NCBI GenBank assembly: GCA_035640355.1
Contig: DASQWI010000004.1
Span: forward strand, 1 to 64,000
Length of the DNA stretch: 64,000 bases
From: Actinomycetota bacterium
Lineage (GTDB): Bacteria; Actinomycetota; UBA4738; HRBIN12
Direction: 5' to 3'
Shown piece after piece: positions 51,158 to 59,801 of the stretch. Below the pieces are notes generated by a model. It saw only the letters and a list, made by a program, of their open reading frames with translations. It ran no database searches and had not been told where the DNA came from. Within the stretch, counting starts at the first letter, position 1. Each line of letters starts with the position of its first letter. Both the position numbers and the translations under genes were made by a program.

Positions 51158-52432
51158 CTAGCCCTCGAACGAGCCGGCGGCGGCGAGGATCCGGTCGACC
51201 TCCCCCCTGCCGTGTTCGGTGCAGAGGCTCCAAAGCTCGTACCCGCTCGGGGGAAGGTGGACGCCGCGTTCGAGCAGGTGGTGGAAGAACCTCCCGAACC
51301 GGGAGTGGTCGGCGGCCTTTGCCCCCTCGAAATCGGTCACCGGCTGATCGGAGAAGAACACGCTGAACATCGAGGTCACGCGGTTGATCGCCGTGGGGAT
51401 CCCCCGATCTGCGAGCGCCTTCGCCAGCCCATCGACGATGGTCTCGGCCGTCCTGTCGAGCTCCCCGTAGGGGTCGAGATCCGCAGCGAGGTCGAGCGCG
51501 GCGACGCCCGCGGCCATGGCGACAGGATTCCCGCTGAGTGTTCCCGCCTGATACACAGGGCCGATCGGGGCGAGCAACTCCATGACATCGCGCCGACCGC
51601 CGAACGCGGCGCACGGGAAGCCGCCGCCGATCACCTTCCCCAGCACGGTGAGGTCCGGGGCGACGCCGAAGTGAGCCTGGGCTCCGCCGTACGCCACGCG
51701 GTATCCGGTGATGACCTCGTCGAAGATGAGCAGTGCATCGTGCCGGTAGCACAACTCCCGGATTCCCTCGAGGAAGCCGACCCTAGGGGGAACGACGCCC
51801 ATGTTCGCTGCGACCGGCTCGATGATGACGGCCGCGATCTCGTCGCCCCGCTCGGCGAACAGGGCTCGAACCTCGTCGAGGTCGTTGAACGGCGCGGAAA
51901 GGGTGTCGGCCGCGGCGCCCTCTGTGACGCCGGGAGAGCCGGGGATCCCGAACGTCGCCACGCCCGAGCCGGCTCCCTTCGCGAGGAGCGCGTCGGAGTG
52001 TCCGTGATAGCAGCCATCGAACTTCACGACGACTTCGCGGGAGGTGAAGCCGCGGGCGAGACGCACCGCGCTCATCGCCGCCTCAGTTCCCGACGAGACG
52101 AATCGAACCATCTCCACGGCGGGCATGACCGTGGTGATGCGTTCGGCGAGCTCGACCTCGAGCTCCGTGGGGACGCCGAATGTGGTCCCGCGCTCGGCCG
52201 CGTCGATCGCCGCCTTGAGGATCTCGGGGCGTGCGTGCCCGAATAGCAGCGCGCCCCACGACTGGACGAGATCGACGTATCGGTTTCCATCGGCGTCGAA
52301 GATGTACGCGCCCTCGCCACGAACGGCGAACCTCGGAACACCGCCGACCGCGCCGAACGCACGAACCGGCGAATCGACCCCGCCGGGAATCACTCGGCGT
52401 GCGCGGTCGAACAACTCCTCCGAGCTCGTCAC
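51158..52432 (-). CDS. hemL: Glutamate-1-semialdehyde 2,1-aminomutase
   Basis: 424 aa PLP enzyme. Converts glutamate-1-semialdehyde to 5-aminolevulinate. PLP Lys266 in TVLGKVIGGGFP; RRVIPGGVDSPVRAF, FVSSGTEAAMSAVRLAR and YHGHSDALL identify HemL. GTG 52432 overlaps the VOC stop upstream (GTGA). It is the last gene of the hemA-C-D-B cluster. Confidence 0.95.
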   Translation of the reverse strand: MTSSEELFDRARRVIPGGVDSPVRAFGAVGGVPRFAVRGEGAYIFDADGNRYVDLVQSWGALLFGHARPEILKAAIDAAERGTTFGVPTELEVELAERITTVMPAVEMVRFVSSGTEAAMSAVRLARGFTSREVVVKFDGCYHGHSDALLAKGAGSGVATFGIPGSPGVTEGAAADTLSAPFNDLDEVRALFAERGDEIAAVIIEPVAANMGVVPPRVGFLEGIRELCYRHDALLIFDEVITGYRVAYGGAQAHFGVAPDLTVLGKVIGGGFPCAAFGGRRDVMELLAPIGPVYQAGTLSGNPVAMAAGVAALDLAADLDPYGELDRTAETIVDGLAKALADRGIPTAINRVTSMFSVFFSDQPVTDFEGAKAADHSRFGRFFHHLLERGVHLPPSGYELWSLCTEHGRGEVDRILAAAGSFEG

Positions 52433-52860
52433 TGGAGGCAGAACTCGTTGCCTTCCGGGTCCTGCATCACGATCCAGAACTCTCCGCGTTCGGTCGCTTC
52501 CCGTTGCCTGGTGGCGCCGAGCGCTTCGAGTCGATCGGCCTCGTCCTTGACGCGCACGATCCGCGAGTCGCCATCGAGCTCCTGTCCAACGTTGATGTCG
52601 AAGTGCACGCGGTTCTTTGCCGTCTTGCCTTCGGGGACGCGCTGGAACAGGATCCTCGGTCGCGTCCCCTCGGTATCGACGAGCGCGCCCCACCAGTCCC
52701 ACTGCTCCTCGGGGATCCCCTGCTCGCGTGCGAAGTCCTCCCAGGACGCGTAGCCAGGAGGTGGCGGCTGTTGCTCATAGCCGTCGAGCGCCTCCTCCCA
52801 GAACGCGACGAGCCGCGGTACGTCATTCGCGTCGAACACGATCTGCAACGACGGTCCCAC
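52429..52860 (-). CDS. VOC family protein inside the hem operon
   Basis: 143 aa. LQIVFDANDVPRLVAFWEEAL, RVPEGKTAKNRVHFDI and [12 protein letters not shown] give a glyoxalase-like fold; a mid-domain insertion contains EEQWDWWGAL. GTG 52860. It sits between hemB (33 bp upstream) and hemL (overlap GTGA), so it is co-translated with heme enzymes. Whether it handles a heme intermediate or a toxic by-product of aminoketones is unknown. Confidence 0.78.
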   Translation of the reverse strand: MGPSLQIVFDANDVPRLVAFWEEALDGYEQQPPPPGYASWEDFAREQGIPEEQWDWWGALVDTEGTRPRILFQRVPEGKTAKNRVHFDINVGQELDGDSRIVRVKDEADRLEALGATRQREATERGEFWIVMQDPEGNEFCLQ

Positions 52861-52893
52861 GGGACCGAGGCTACCGAAAGCGCTGGAGGTGGC

Positions 52894-53877
52894 TCAGTCG
52901 CGCAGCCAGTCGGCCGCGTCCTTCGCGTGGTAGGTGAGGACGAGGTCGGCGCCGGCCCGGCGGATCGACGTCAGGATCTCGAGGACGGTCTTGCGTTCAT
53001 CGAGCCAGCCGTTCGCGGACGCGGCTTTCACCATCGCGTACTCCCCGCTCACGTTGTACGCGGCCATCGGGAAGCGCGTTTCGTCCTTGGCGCGGCGGAT
53101 CACGTCGAGATAGGGCAGCGCCGGCTTGACCATCACCACGTCGGCGCCCTGGTCGATGTCGGCCGCGATCTCCCGGATTGCCTCGTCGGCGTTCGGAGGG
53201 TCCATCTGGTAGCCCGTTCGGTCGCCGAACCGAGGCGCGCACTCTGCTGCCTCGCGGAAGGGCCCATAGAAGGAGGAGGCGAACTTCGCCGCGTACGCGA
53301 TGATCCCGACTTGGTCGAAGCCACCGACGTCGAGCGCATCACGGATCTCTGCGACCTGGCCGTCCATCATTCCGCTCGGCCCGACCATGTGCGCTCCTGC
53401 CTCGGCTTGGGCGAGCGCGATGCGCCGGTAGCGTTCGAGTGTCTCGTCGTTGTCGACGTTGCCGTTCTCGTCGAGCACACCGCAATGTCCGTGGTCGGTG
53501 TACTCGTCGAGACACAGGTCCGCGATCACCACGTGCTCGTCGCCGAGCTCGGCGCGAAGCGTTCGGAGCGCCTTCTGCGCGATCCCCTCGGGATTCCACG
53601 CCTCCGATCCCTCGGGACCCTTGCGCTCGGGGACGCCGAACAGCATGAACGCGAGCACGCCGTGCGAGGCGATCTCGGCCGCTTCCTTCCGGAGCGACTC
53701 GAGCGTGTGCTGGAACTGACCCGGCATCGAGGCGATCGGCACCGGATCCGGGACGCCTTCCTTCACGAACAGCGGCGCGATCAGGTGTCGCGGAGAGAGG
53801 TCGGTTTCGCGGACGAGCGCGCGTAGGGCTGGAGTACGACGCATCCGGCGCGGCCGTTGTCGAGGGAACCCGCTCAC
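52894..53877 (-). CDS. hemB: Delta-aminolevulinic acid dehydratase (porphobilinogen synthase)
   Basis: 327 aa. Condenses two ALA to porphobilinogen. Starts with RPRRMRRTPALRALVRET; Schiff-base lysines lie in the AYAAKFAS segment and MVKPALPYLD. The metal site reads DLCLDEYTDHGHCG: two of the three zinc Cys are kept and one is Asp, the actinobacterial variant. GTG 53877, 10 bp after hemD. Confidence 0.95.
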   Translation of the reverse strand: MSGFPRQRPRRMRRTPALRALVRETDLSPRHLIAPLFVKEGVPDPVPIASMPGQFQHTLESLRKEAAEIASHGVLAFMLFGVPERKGPEGSEAWNPEGIAQKALRTLRAELGDEHVVIADLCLDEYTDHGHCGVLDENGNVDNDETLERYRRIALAQAEAGAHMVGPSGMMDGQVAEIRDALDVGGFDQVGIIAYAAKFASSFYGPFREAAECAPRFGDRTGYQMDPPNADEAIREIAADIDQGADVVMVKPALPYLDVIRRAKDETRFPMAAYNVSGEYAMVKAASANGWLDERKTVLEILTSIRRAGADLVLTYHAKDAADWLRD

Positions 53878-53887
53878 GATCCCGAGT

Positions 53888-54658
53888 CTACCTACGGGTT
53901 CGCGACGCGAGAGCCCGTTCGACGGCTGCGACGAGGCCCTCGACCGTGTGCGGCTTTGCGACGGCGTGAACGGTCAACCCGTGCTCGCGCGCCGCCTTGG
54001 CGGTTACGGGACCGATGCAGACGACCTTCGGTGCACCCTTCACGGCTCCCAACGCCCGCACGAATCCGCGAACCGTGGACGCGCTCGTGAACGTGACGGC
54101 GTCGACCTCGCCGCGTCGCAGCGCGTCGCGCGCGTCCTTCGGCAGCGAACGAGGGAACCGCGTTCGGTATGCGTTCACCCGTACGGGATGCCAGCCCTTC
54201 GACGCGAGCGCATCCTCGAGACCTTCGGGCGCGACGTCGGCCCGCGCGCACAACACACGCCCGTCACCTCGCGGGAACGCGCGCGCGAGCGCAGACGTCG
54301 TGAACGTCTTCGGCACGAGGTCCGGGTCGCGACCAGTCCACCGCCGAAACCCATCGGCCGTCCCGTCGCCGATCGCTGCGACTCGGGCGCGAACGTCACC
54401 AGGCGTCAGGTGTTCGCGAAATACGTCGACCGTGCGCGGGCTCGTGATCGTCACCCAGTCGAACCGACCATCGGCCACATCGCGCAAAGCGCGCGTCAGC
54501 GCGGCCGTTCGGACGGACAAGATCTCGATCGCCGGAGCGACGATCACGGTGGCGCCGCGCCGCTCCAACTGGCGAACGAGATCGGCCGCTTGCTCTTGGG
54601 GGCGAGTCACGATGACCGTCCGACCGGCGAGTGGCTGCGCCGACCGGCGCGTCGTCAC
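53888..54658 (-). CDS. hemD: Uroporphyrinogen-III synthase
   Basis: 256 aa. Two-domain HemD: TVIVTRPQEQAADLVRQLERRGATV at the N-terminus, DWVTITSPRTVDVF mid-domain, and VDAVTFTSASTVRGF with VVCIGPVTAKAAREHGL in the C-terminal domain. Closes hydroxymethylbilane with ring-D inversion. GTG overlaps the hemC stop (GTGA). No methyltransferase domain is fused. Confidence 0.9.
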   Translation of the reverse strand: MTTRRSAQPLAGRTVIVTRPQEQAADLVRQLERRGATVIVAPAIEILSVRTAALTRALRDVADGRFDWVTITSPRTVDVFREHLTPGDVRARVAAIGDGTADGFRRWTGRDPDLVPKTFTTSALARAFPRGDGRVLCARADVAPEGLEDALASKGWHPVRVNAYRTRFPRSLPKDARDALRRGEVDAVTFTSASTVRGFVRALGAVKGAPKVVCIGPVTAKAAREHGLTVHAVAKPHTVEGLVAAVERALASRTRR

Positions 54659-55548
54659 GGCCGGACGTGAGACAGGATCTCGTCCGCCCCGCTGGCGGCG
54701 AGATCGAGCCGAACGAGCTCCGCCACCTCTTCGGGCGTTGCCGCCGCGGCCTCGGCGCGCGCGTACCGCCCGCCGTCGGGTGTCAGCACGATTGCCACCA
54801 TCCACATCCCATCGTCCTTGCGTTCGGCGAACGCGCCGAGGGGTAACGCGCACCCGCCGCCGAGCGCGCGCATCAGCGTTCGTTCCGCAGTGAGCGCGTC
54901 ACGGCTCGGCGCGTGATCGAGGGGCGCGACGGCCGAGATCGTCGCCTCGTCGCCGGTGCGCGATTGAACCGCGAGGCAGCCCTGGCCGGGCGCCGGAACC
55001 ATCTCCGAGATCGACATCGGCTGCGCGTGCTCCGGGACGACACGCAGCCGAAGGAGGCCGGCAGCCGCCAGGATGAGCGCGTCGACCTCACCGTCCGCGA
55101 GCTTTCGCAGCCGCGTGTCAACGTTGCCCCGAACATCCTTCACCAGCACATCCGGGCGCCACCGGAAGACCTGCGACTGTCTCCGAACGCTCGACGTCCC
55201 GACCCTTGAACCTGCGGCGAGCTCGCCGTCACGGGTGACCAGAACGTCTAGCGGCGACAAACGCTCCGGCACTGCGGCGATCGCCAGGTCTTCGTCGTCA
55301 CGCGCGGGCAGATCCTTCGCCGAGTGCACCGCGAGGTCGATCTCGCCATCGCGGAGTGCGCGTTCGATCTCCGTGACGAATAGCCCCTTCACACCTGCGG
55401 GATCCGAGTACGGGTTTCCACCACGATCTCCCGACGTCGTCATCGGGACGAGCTCGGAGACGACGCGGCGCGCGGCGAGCTCCGTCGCGACCTCCTCGGA
55501 TTGCGCAAGCGCAAGCTTGGAGCGCCGCGTGCCGATCCGGAGCTTCAC
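54655..55548 (-). CDS. hemC: Hydroxymethylbilane synthase (porphobilinogen deaminase)
   Basis: 297 aa. Polymerises four porphobilinogens on a dipyrromethane cofactor attached to Cys233 in LGGGCALPLGAF. IGTRRSKLALAQ, HSAKDLPA and the catalytic Asp region are present. GTG 55548 overlaps hemA stop (GTGA). Confidence 0.95.
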   Translation of the reverse strand: MKLRIGTRRSKLALAQSEEVATELAARRVVSELVPMTTSGDRGGNPYSDPAGVKGLFVTEIERALRDGEIDLAVHSAKDLPARDDEDLAIAAVPERLSPLDVLVTRDGELAAGSRVGTSSVRRQSQVFRWRPDVLVKDVRGNVDTRLRKLADGEVDALILAAAGLLRLRVVPEHAQPMSISEMVPAPGQGCLAVQSRTGDEATISAVAPLDHAPSRDALTAERTLMRALGGGCALPLGAFAERKDDGMWMVAIVLTPDGGRYARAEAAAATPEEVAELVRLDLAASGADEILSHVRP

Positions 55549-56801
55549 CTGACCCGTTCAACACCGAACAGCTCGGCGAGGAGCTTGGCGTGCGCGTCCT
55601 GCGTGCCGGGCTCGGAGAGCTCCTTCAGACGAACGATCGGCTCGTGCAGCAGCTTGGCCACGATCCCCCGCGCCATCGTCTCGACGGCCTCACGCTCATC
55701 CGGCGTCAATGAGCCGAGGTCCGAGCGGAATCGTTCGAGCTCCGACACCACGATCTCGTCCCCCCGACGCCGGAGCGCGTGGATGAGCGGCGCGAGCCGC
55801 TCGGCGCGACGTCGCAGCGTGAACCTGCGGAGCTCATCGCCGACGATCGCGTTCGCGCGCTCGATCTCGAGCGACGCCCCGCCGGTTCGAACCGAGACGG
55901 CTTCGCGAAGTCCGGCGACGTCGACGAGTGCGACGTGCTCGAGCGTTGCGGCCTCCGGTTCGACATCGCGCGGCACCGCGAGATCGATGACGAACAGCGG
56001 GCGCTTGCGTTCGCCGATCGTGGATGCCGAGATGACGGTGCCGGCGGCGCCCGTTGCCGAGACGACGACGTCGGCTTGAGCTATCGCGCTCGGAAGCTCA
56101 TCGAGTGACCCGTGGTCCGAGCCGGTCCGCTCCGCGAGCCGAGCCGCACGTTCGGTCGATCGGTTGAGGATCCGCACGTTCGCTGCACCGCGCTCGCGGA
56201 GGTGCTTCGCCGCGAGGGCGGCCATGTGTCCCGCGCCGACGACAAGTGCGTTTCGGTCGGCGATGCCACCGAGTGCAGCCTCCGCGAGGTCCGCACCGGC
56301 CGAAACGAACGCGTCCGGAGCCGCGCCCACCCCGGTTTCGGTCCGAACGCGCCGTCCCGTTCGGGTGGCCGAGTGGAACAGCGCGGTCAGCGTTCGACCT
56401 GCCGCTCCCTCCTTCTGTGCGCGCTTCAGCGCCTCGCGAACCTGCGACAGGATCTGCGGTTCGCCGAGGACCATCGAGTCGAGCCCGCTCGCCACCGTGA
56501 ATGCGTGCTCGACGGCATCGAGCTCGTAGTGCGAATAGAGGGCCTCGTCGATGTCACCGGGCGCAACGTGGCGCGACTCGCACAGCAGTCGCTTCAACGC
56601 CTGGAAGCCGGGGTGGTATCCGGGGACCGCGGCGTAGACCTCGACTCGATTGCACGTCGACAGGATCGCAGCCTCCTCGATCGCGGGGTCGTCGGCGGCA
56701 CGCCGATACGCCTTCGTGAAGTCGTCGTCGCCGAGCGTGAGGCGTTCGAGCAGGTCGACCGACGCGGCGCGGTACGAGACGCCGAGCGCGAGAAGGGGCA
56801 T
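55545..56801 (-). CDS. hemA: Glutamyl-tRNA reductase
   Basis: 418 aa. Reduces Glu-tRNA to glutamate-1-semialdehyde, the committed step. Catalytic Cys50 in LSTCNRVEVYA; DSMVLGEPQILSQVREA; NADPH-binding VVGAGHMA; C-terminal dimerisation helices. ATG 56801 fits the family N-terminus (PLLALGVSYRAASV). First gene of the hemA-C-D-B-VOC-hemL operon. No Rex site recognised in the 91-bp divergent region. Confidence 0.95.
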   Translation of the reverse strand: MPLLALGVSYRAASVDLLERLTLGDDDFTKAYRRAADDPAIEEAAILSTCNRVEVYAAVPGYHPGFQALKRLLCESRHVAPGDIDEALYSHYELDAVEHAFTVASGLDSMVLGEPQILSQVREALKRAQKEGAAGRTLTALFHSATRTGRRVRTETGVGAAPDAFVSAGADLAEAALGGIADRNALVVGAGHMAALAAKHLRERGAANVRILNRSTERAARLAERTGSDHGSLDELPSAIAQADVVVSATGAAGTVISASTIGERKRPLFVIDLAVPRDVEPEAATLEHVALVDVAGLREAVSVRTGGASLEIERANAIVGDELRRFTLRRRAERLAPLIHALRRRGDEIVVSELERFRSDLGSLTPDEREAVETMARGIVAKLLHEPIVRLKELSEPGTQDAHAKLLAELFGVERVR

Positions 56802-56811
56802 GTCGAGCTCG

Positions 56812-56817
56812 ATTCTA
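56812..56817 (-). promoter_or_regulatory. -10 hexamer TAGAAT of the hemA operon
   Basis: Near-consensus -10 ending 10 nt before the hemA ATG, so the leader is at most a few nucleotides and contains no ribosome site. Confidence 0.5.
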
Positions 56818-56892
56818 CGCAGGGCGTCGCTTAGGACCGCCGCGCGATACCATCCGGCGGCCCTCGTTCGGAAACGGTTGGGAGGCAGTCGA

Positions 56893-57999
56893 GTGGAGCG
56901 AGCCAGACCGCGCGAGCTCGGAGTCGTCATCGGCACGATGCCGACCGGAACGCGCAATGCGATCACCGACGTCGACGGCGTACGCGTCGGCCACGCCACG
57001 GTCATCCGCGACCCGAATCCCGACGGTCGCGGCGTCGTCCGGACCGGCGTCACGGCGATCTTTCCGCACGAAGAGCTGCCGTGGACCGAACGCGTCTATG
57101 CGGGCACGCACATCCTGAACGGCTATGGCGAGATCATCGGCATCAACCAGATCGCCGAATGGGGACTGCTGCACTCGCCGATCGTCCTGACGAGCTCGCT
57201 GGCGATCGGCCGCGCGTACGACGCCACGGTCCGCTGGCGAACCGAGCGGCATCGCACGACGACGAGCACCGGCGGCGACATGCCGGTCGTGACCGAGTGC
57301 GACGACTCGTTCCTCAACGACGTGACGACGTTCCCGCTCTCCGATACGGATGTGTTTGCGGCGCTCGACGGTGCGAGCGGAGGCGACGTCGCGGTCGGGT
57401 GCGTCGGCGCCGGGACCGGCATGCAGTGCATGGACTTCAAGGGCGGGATCGGGACGGCGTCTCGCGTCGTTCCGGCCGAGTTCGTGGTAGGCGCCCTCGT
57501 ACTGACGAACTTCGGCGACCGAGAGTTCCTTCGGATCGACGGCGTTCCCGTCGGTCGCGAGATCAGCGACCTGATGCCCGAGGGGCACGATGAGGGCTCG
57601 TGCATCGTCGTGCTCGCAACCGATGCTCCGCTTCTCCCGCATCAATGCCGGCGTCTGGCGGCTCGCGGCGCGCTTGGATTGGCTCGGTGCGGGTCAACGG
57701 CCTACAACGGTTCGGGTGAGCTGATGATCGCGTTCTCGACGGCGAACCGGCTTCCGCTCGAGACGCGCGACGGGATGTTCGAGGCGAGGACGCTCCTCGA
57801 CGGCGCCGCCTGGAACGCGCCGGGCGCATCGATCAACGACCTGTTCGTGGCGGCGGTCGAGGCCGTGGAGGAGGCGGTCGTCGATGCGTTGTTCGCGGCG
57901 ACGACCACGGTCGGGCGCGACGGCCACGTGCTGCACGCCCTGCCGATCGACCGAACGCTCGAGATCCTCGAGAAGTACGGACGTCCGCCGAAGACCTAG
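56893..57999 (+). CDS. P1 family (DmpA/BapA-like) aminopeptidase
   Basis: 368 aa. Starts RARPRELGVVIGTMPTGTRNAITDVDGVRVGH, the DmpA signature. Members are Ntn-type hydrolases that self-cleave before a Ser; the matching Gly-Ser lies in ARCGSTAYNGSGEL. They release N-terminal D-amino acids, beta-amino acids or small amides. No signal peptide. GTG 56893 has GGGAGG about 7 nt upstream. Divergent from hemA and convergent with the FAD oxidoreductase, sharing a CTAG. Confidence 0.9.
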   Translation: MERARPRELGVVIGTMPTGTRNAITDVDGVRVGHATVIRDPNPDGRGVVRTGVTAIFPHEELPWTERVYAGTHILNGYGEIIGINQIAEWGLLHSPIVLTSSLAIGRAYDATVRWRTERHRTTTSTGGDMPVVTECDDSFLNDVTTFPLSDTDVFAALDGASGGDVAVGCVGAGTGMQCMDFKGGIGTASRVVPAEFVVGALVLTNFGDREFLRIDGVPVGREISDLMPEGHDEGSCIVVLATDAPLLPHQCRRLAARGALGLARCGSTAYNGSGELMIAFSTANRLPLETRDGMFEARTLLDGAAWNAPGASINDLFVAAVEAVEEAVVDALFAATTTVGRDGHVLHALPIDRTLEILEKYGRPPKT

Positions 58000-59174
58000 C
58001 GCTCGAACCGCAACGGGTCGAACGGCTCGCGATCGAAGGGCGGCTCCTCCCCCAGCACGATCGCCGCGGTGAGCTCCGCGCTCGCGCCACCAAGGATCGC
58101 GCCCTCCGAACCGTGACCCGTCGAGACGACGAGGCCTTCCATCACCCGTCCGATCAGCGGACGTTCGTCCGGCGACACCGGGCGCACCCCCGACCACGTC
58201 GCGATGACCGGTGCGTCCGCGAGCGCGGGGATCAGCCGAACCGCCTCGTTCGCCACCATCCGTGCGACCTCGAGGTCGTACGAGTCGGCGGCGAGCGACG
58301 GTTCCCGCGACGTCCCCGCGAGGATCGAACCGTCGGGAGCCGGTTGGATCATCGGTGACACGTCGTGCGATCCGACGCCCTCGCCGAACTCCTGCAGCGA
58401 CACGACGAGATTTGGATCGGATCGGCTGCCTTGACCGTCGAACAACCGCCTCGCACCGCTCTGAATCCATCGACGAACGAGTTGCCTACCAGGTGCCGAG
58501 TGCACGAGCCAGCCTCTCGCTCCGGCGACGCGCAGCGTCACGCCGAGCGGTCGCGCGATGGCAGCAGACCACGGCCCTGCCGCCAGCACGACGACGTCAG
58601 CCTCGACGATGCCGTCGTCGGTGACGACGCCGGTCACGCGCCCGGACCGTTCGATCAGGCGACGCGCCCCGAGATGATGTCGGACGTCCGCGCCACGCTT
58701 GGCCGCGAGCGCTGCGAACGCACTCGTCAAAGCAGCGGGATCGACGCGATGTCCTTCCTCGAGCACGTACGCCTCGATGACATCGGGCGTGAGCTCGTGT
58801 TCGATCCGGCGAACGTCGGCTGGTTCTACGCGCTCGGCGGTGACACCAACCGCCGCAGCGGCCTCGGCCCATCCCCGGAGGTCGTCGACCTCGTCCTCGT
58901 CGAGCGTGACCGCCAGCGTCCCGATCGCCTTTCGGTCCATGAAGAACGGAACGGGCGTCTCGGACGCGATATCCAGATAGCGATCGAGAGTGCGTCGAGC
59001 CAGCGGCGCCAGTACGGGATCCTTCGACGTGTCCAGGTACCCGAGGTTCCGGCCGGACGCCCCAGCCGCGATCTCGTCCTTCTCGAACAATGTGACGGAG
59101 GCACCGCGCCGAGCGAGCTCGTACGCGCACGACGTGCCGATGATTCCCCCGCCGACGACCACCACGTCCGGCAT
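57996..59174 (-). CDS. FAD-dependent oxidoreductase, DAAO/glycine-oxidase type
   Basis: 392 aa. N-terminal FAD Rossmann motif VVVGGGIIGTSCAYEL followed by GASGRNLGYLD; the C-terminal TGHGSEGAILGGASA completes the FAD site. The fold is shared by D-amino-acid oxidase, glycine oxidase (ThiO) and sarcosine oxidase. No thi genes are adjacent, so the substrate remains open; oxidation of a small amino acid is likely. The neighbouring P1 peptidase could release such substrates, which is inference. Confidence 0.85.
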   Translation of the reverse strand: MPDVVVVGGGIIGTSCAYELARRGASVTLFEKDEIAAGASGRNLGYLDTSKDPVLAPLARRTLDRYLDIASETPVPFFMDRKAIGTLAVTLDEDEVDDLRGWAEAAAAVGVTAERVEPADVRRIEHELTPDVIEAYVLEEGHRVDPAALTSAFAALAAKRGADVRHHLGARRLIERSGRVTGVVTDDGIVEADVVVLAAGPWSAAIARPLGVTLRVAGARGWLVHSAPGRQLVRRWIQSGARRLFDGQGSRSDPNLVVSLQEFGEGVGSHDVSPMIQPAPDGSILAGTSREPSLAADSYDLEVARMVANEAVRLIPALADAPVIATWSGVRPVSPDERPLIGRVMEGLVVSTGHGSEGAILGGASAELTAAIVLGEEPPFDREPFDPLRFER

Positions 59175-59180
59175 GCGCCG

Positions 59181-59186
59181 AGGGTA
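59181..59186 (-). promoter_or_regulatory. -10 hexamer TACCCT, leaderless promoter
   Basis: Ends 6 nt before the FAD oxidoreductase ATG. Confidence 0.45.
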
Positions 59187-59242
59187 CCGGCAGCGCCTTC
59201 AGGCGGAGTGACCGCGCCACCCGGTTCCGTAGAATCCACCCC

Positions 59243-59332
59243 GGAGACGTGGCTGAGTGGCCGAAAGCAGCCGCCTGCTAAGCGGTTAGGGGCCGTTGAG
59301 GTCCCTCGCGCGTTCGAATCGCGCCGTCTCCG
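59243..59332 (+). tRNA. tRNA-Ser (GCT)
   Basis: 90 nt. Acceptor GGAGACG pairs with CGTCTCC, discriminator G, T-arm GCGCG-TTCGAAT-CGCGC, long variable arm, anticodon loop CTGCTAA (GCT). A TAGAAT -10 lies at 59230-59235, 7 nt before the mature 5' end. Confidence 0.95.
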
Positions 59333-59364
59333 CAGAGAGCGGAAGAGCCCGCACAGCGCAGAGA

Positions 59365-59397
59365 AACGGCCCCGCCGTCGCGTTCCGGGGAGCCGTT
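59365..59397 (+). terminator. Hairpin after tRNA-Ser
   Basis: AACGGC pairs with GCCGTT, continued by CCCG/CGGG with a 2-nt bulge; followed by CCTCT. Likely ends the tRNA transcript; may also serve the convergent small-protein gene. Confidence 0.45.
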
Positions 59398-59435
59398 CCT
59401 CTAAGGGGCTTCAGCGTTGGTACCGATTGGATCTG

Positions 59436-59627
59436 CTAGTCGAACAGGCTCACGCCTCCGGGCCCGACGAGCAGGCCGGCGATGATGAGGATGATGCCAA
59501 GCACAACCCCACCGCGCACGAGCGTCACGATGCCCGCGATGACGAGGACGGCAGCGATGATCCAAAGGATCAGATCGGTCGTTCCCTCTTTCCCGCCTTG
59601 GGCGAGCAGCCATAAGGCCGTTGCCAT
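59436..59627 (-). CDS. GPGG-motif small membrane protein
   Basis: 63 aa. After a short polar N-terminus there are two hydrophobic helices (LILWIIAAVLVIAGIVTLV and GVVLGIILIIAGLLV), then the GPGGVSLFD tail that marks a family of small actinobacterial membrane proteins of unknown role. ATG 59627 follows GGGAGGTGGGT. Longer in-frame extensions upstream read through non-coding sequence. A GGGTAT upstream (about 59657-59662, minus strand) resembles the -10 of SigB-like stress promoters, a weak hint of stress induction. The rest of 59628-59801 shows nothing else. Confidence 0.75.
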   Translation of the reverse strand: MATALWLLAQGGKEGTTDLILWIIAAVLVIAGIVTLVRGGVVLGIILIIAGLLVGPGGVSLFD

Positions 59628-59801
59628 ACCCACCTCCCTTTTCCGACCCGGTACATACCCAGGAGGCGCCTTCCGAACATCAGCTACCCGGAGATTCACA
59701 AGAGTCCTTAAGTGTGCGATATGCCGCAAGTCCCGTCTCACTGGGGCCGGGGCTTCGGCCTCTAGTAGACAACCCTTGCCATCGCGTTAGAGCATCCCGG
59801 G

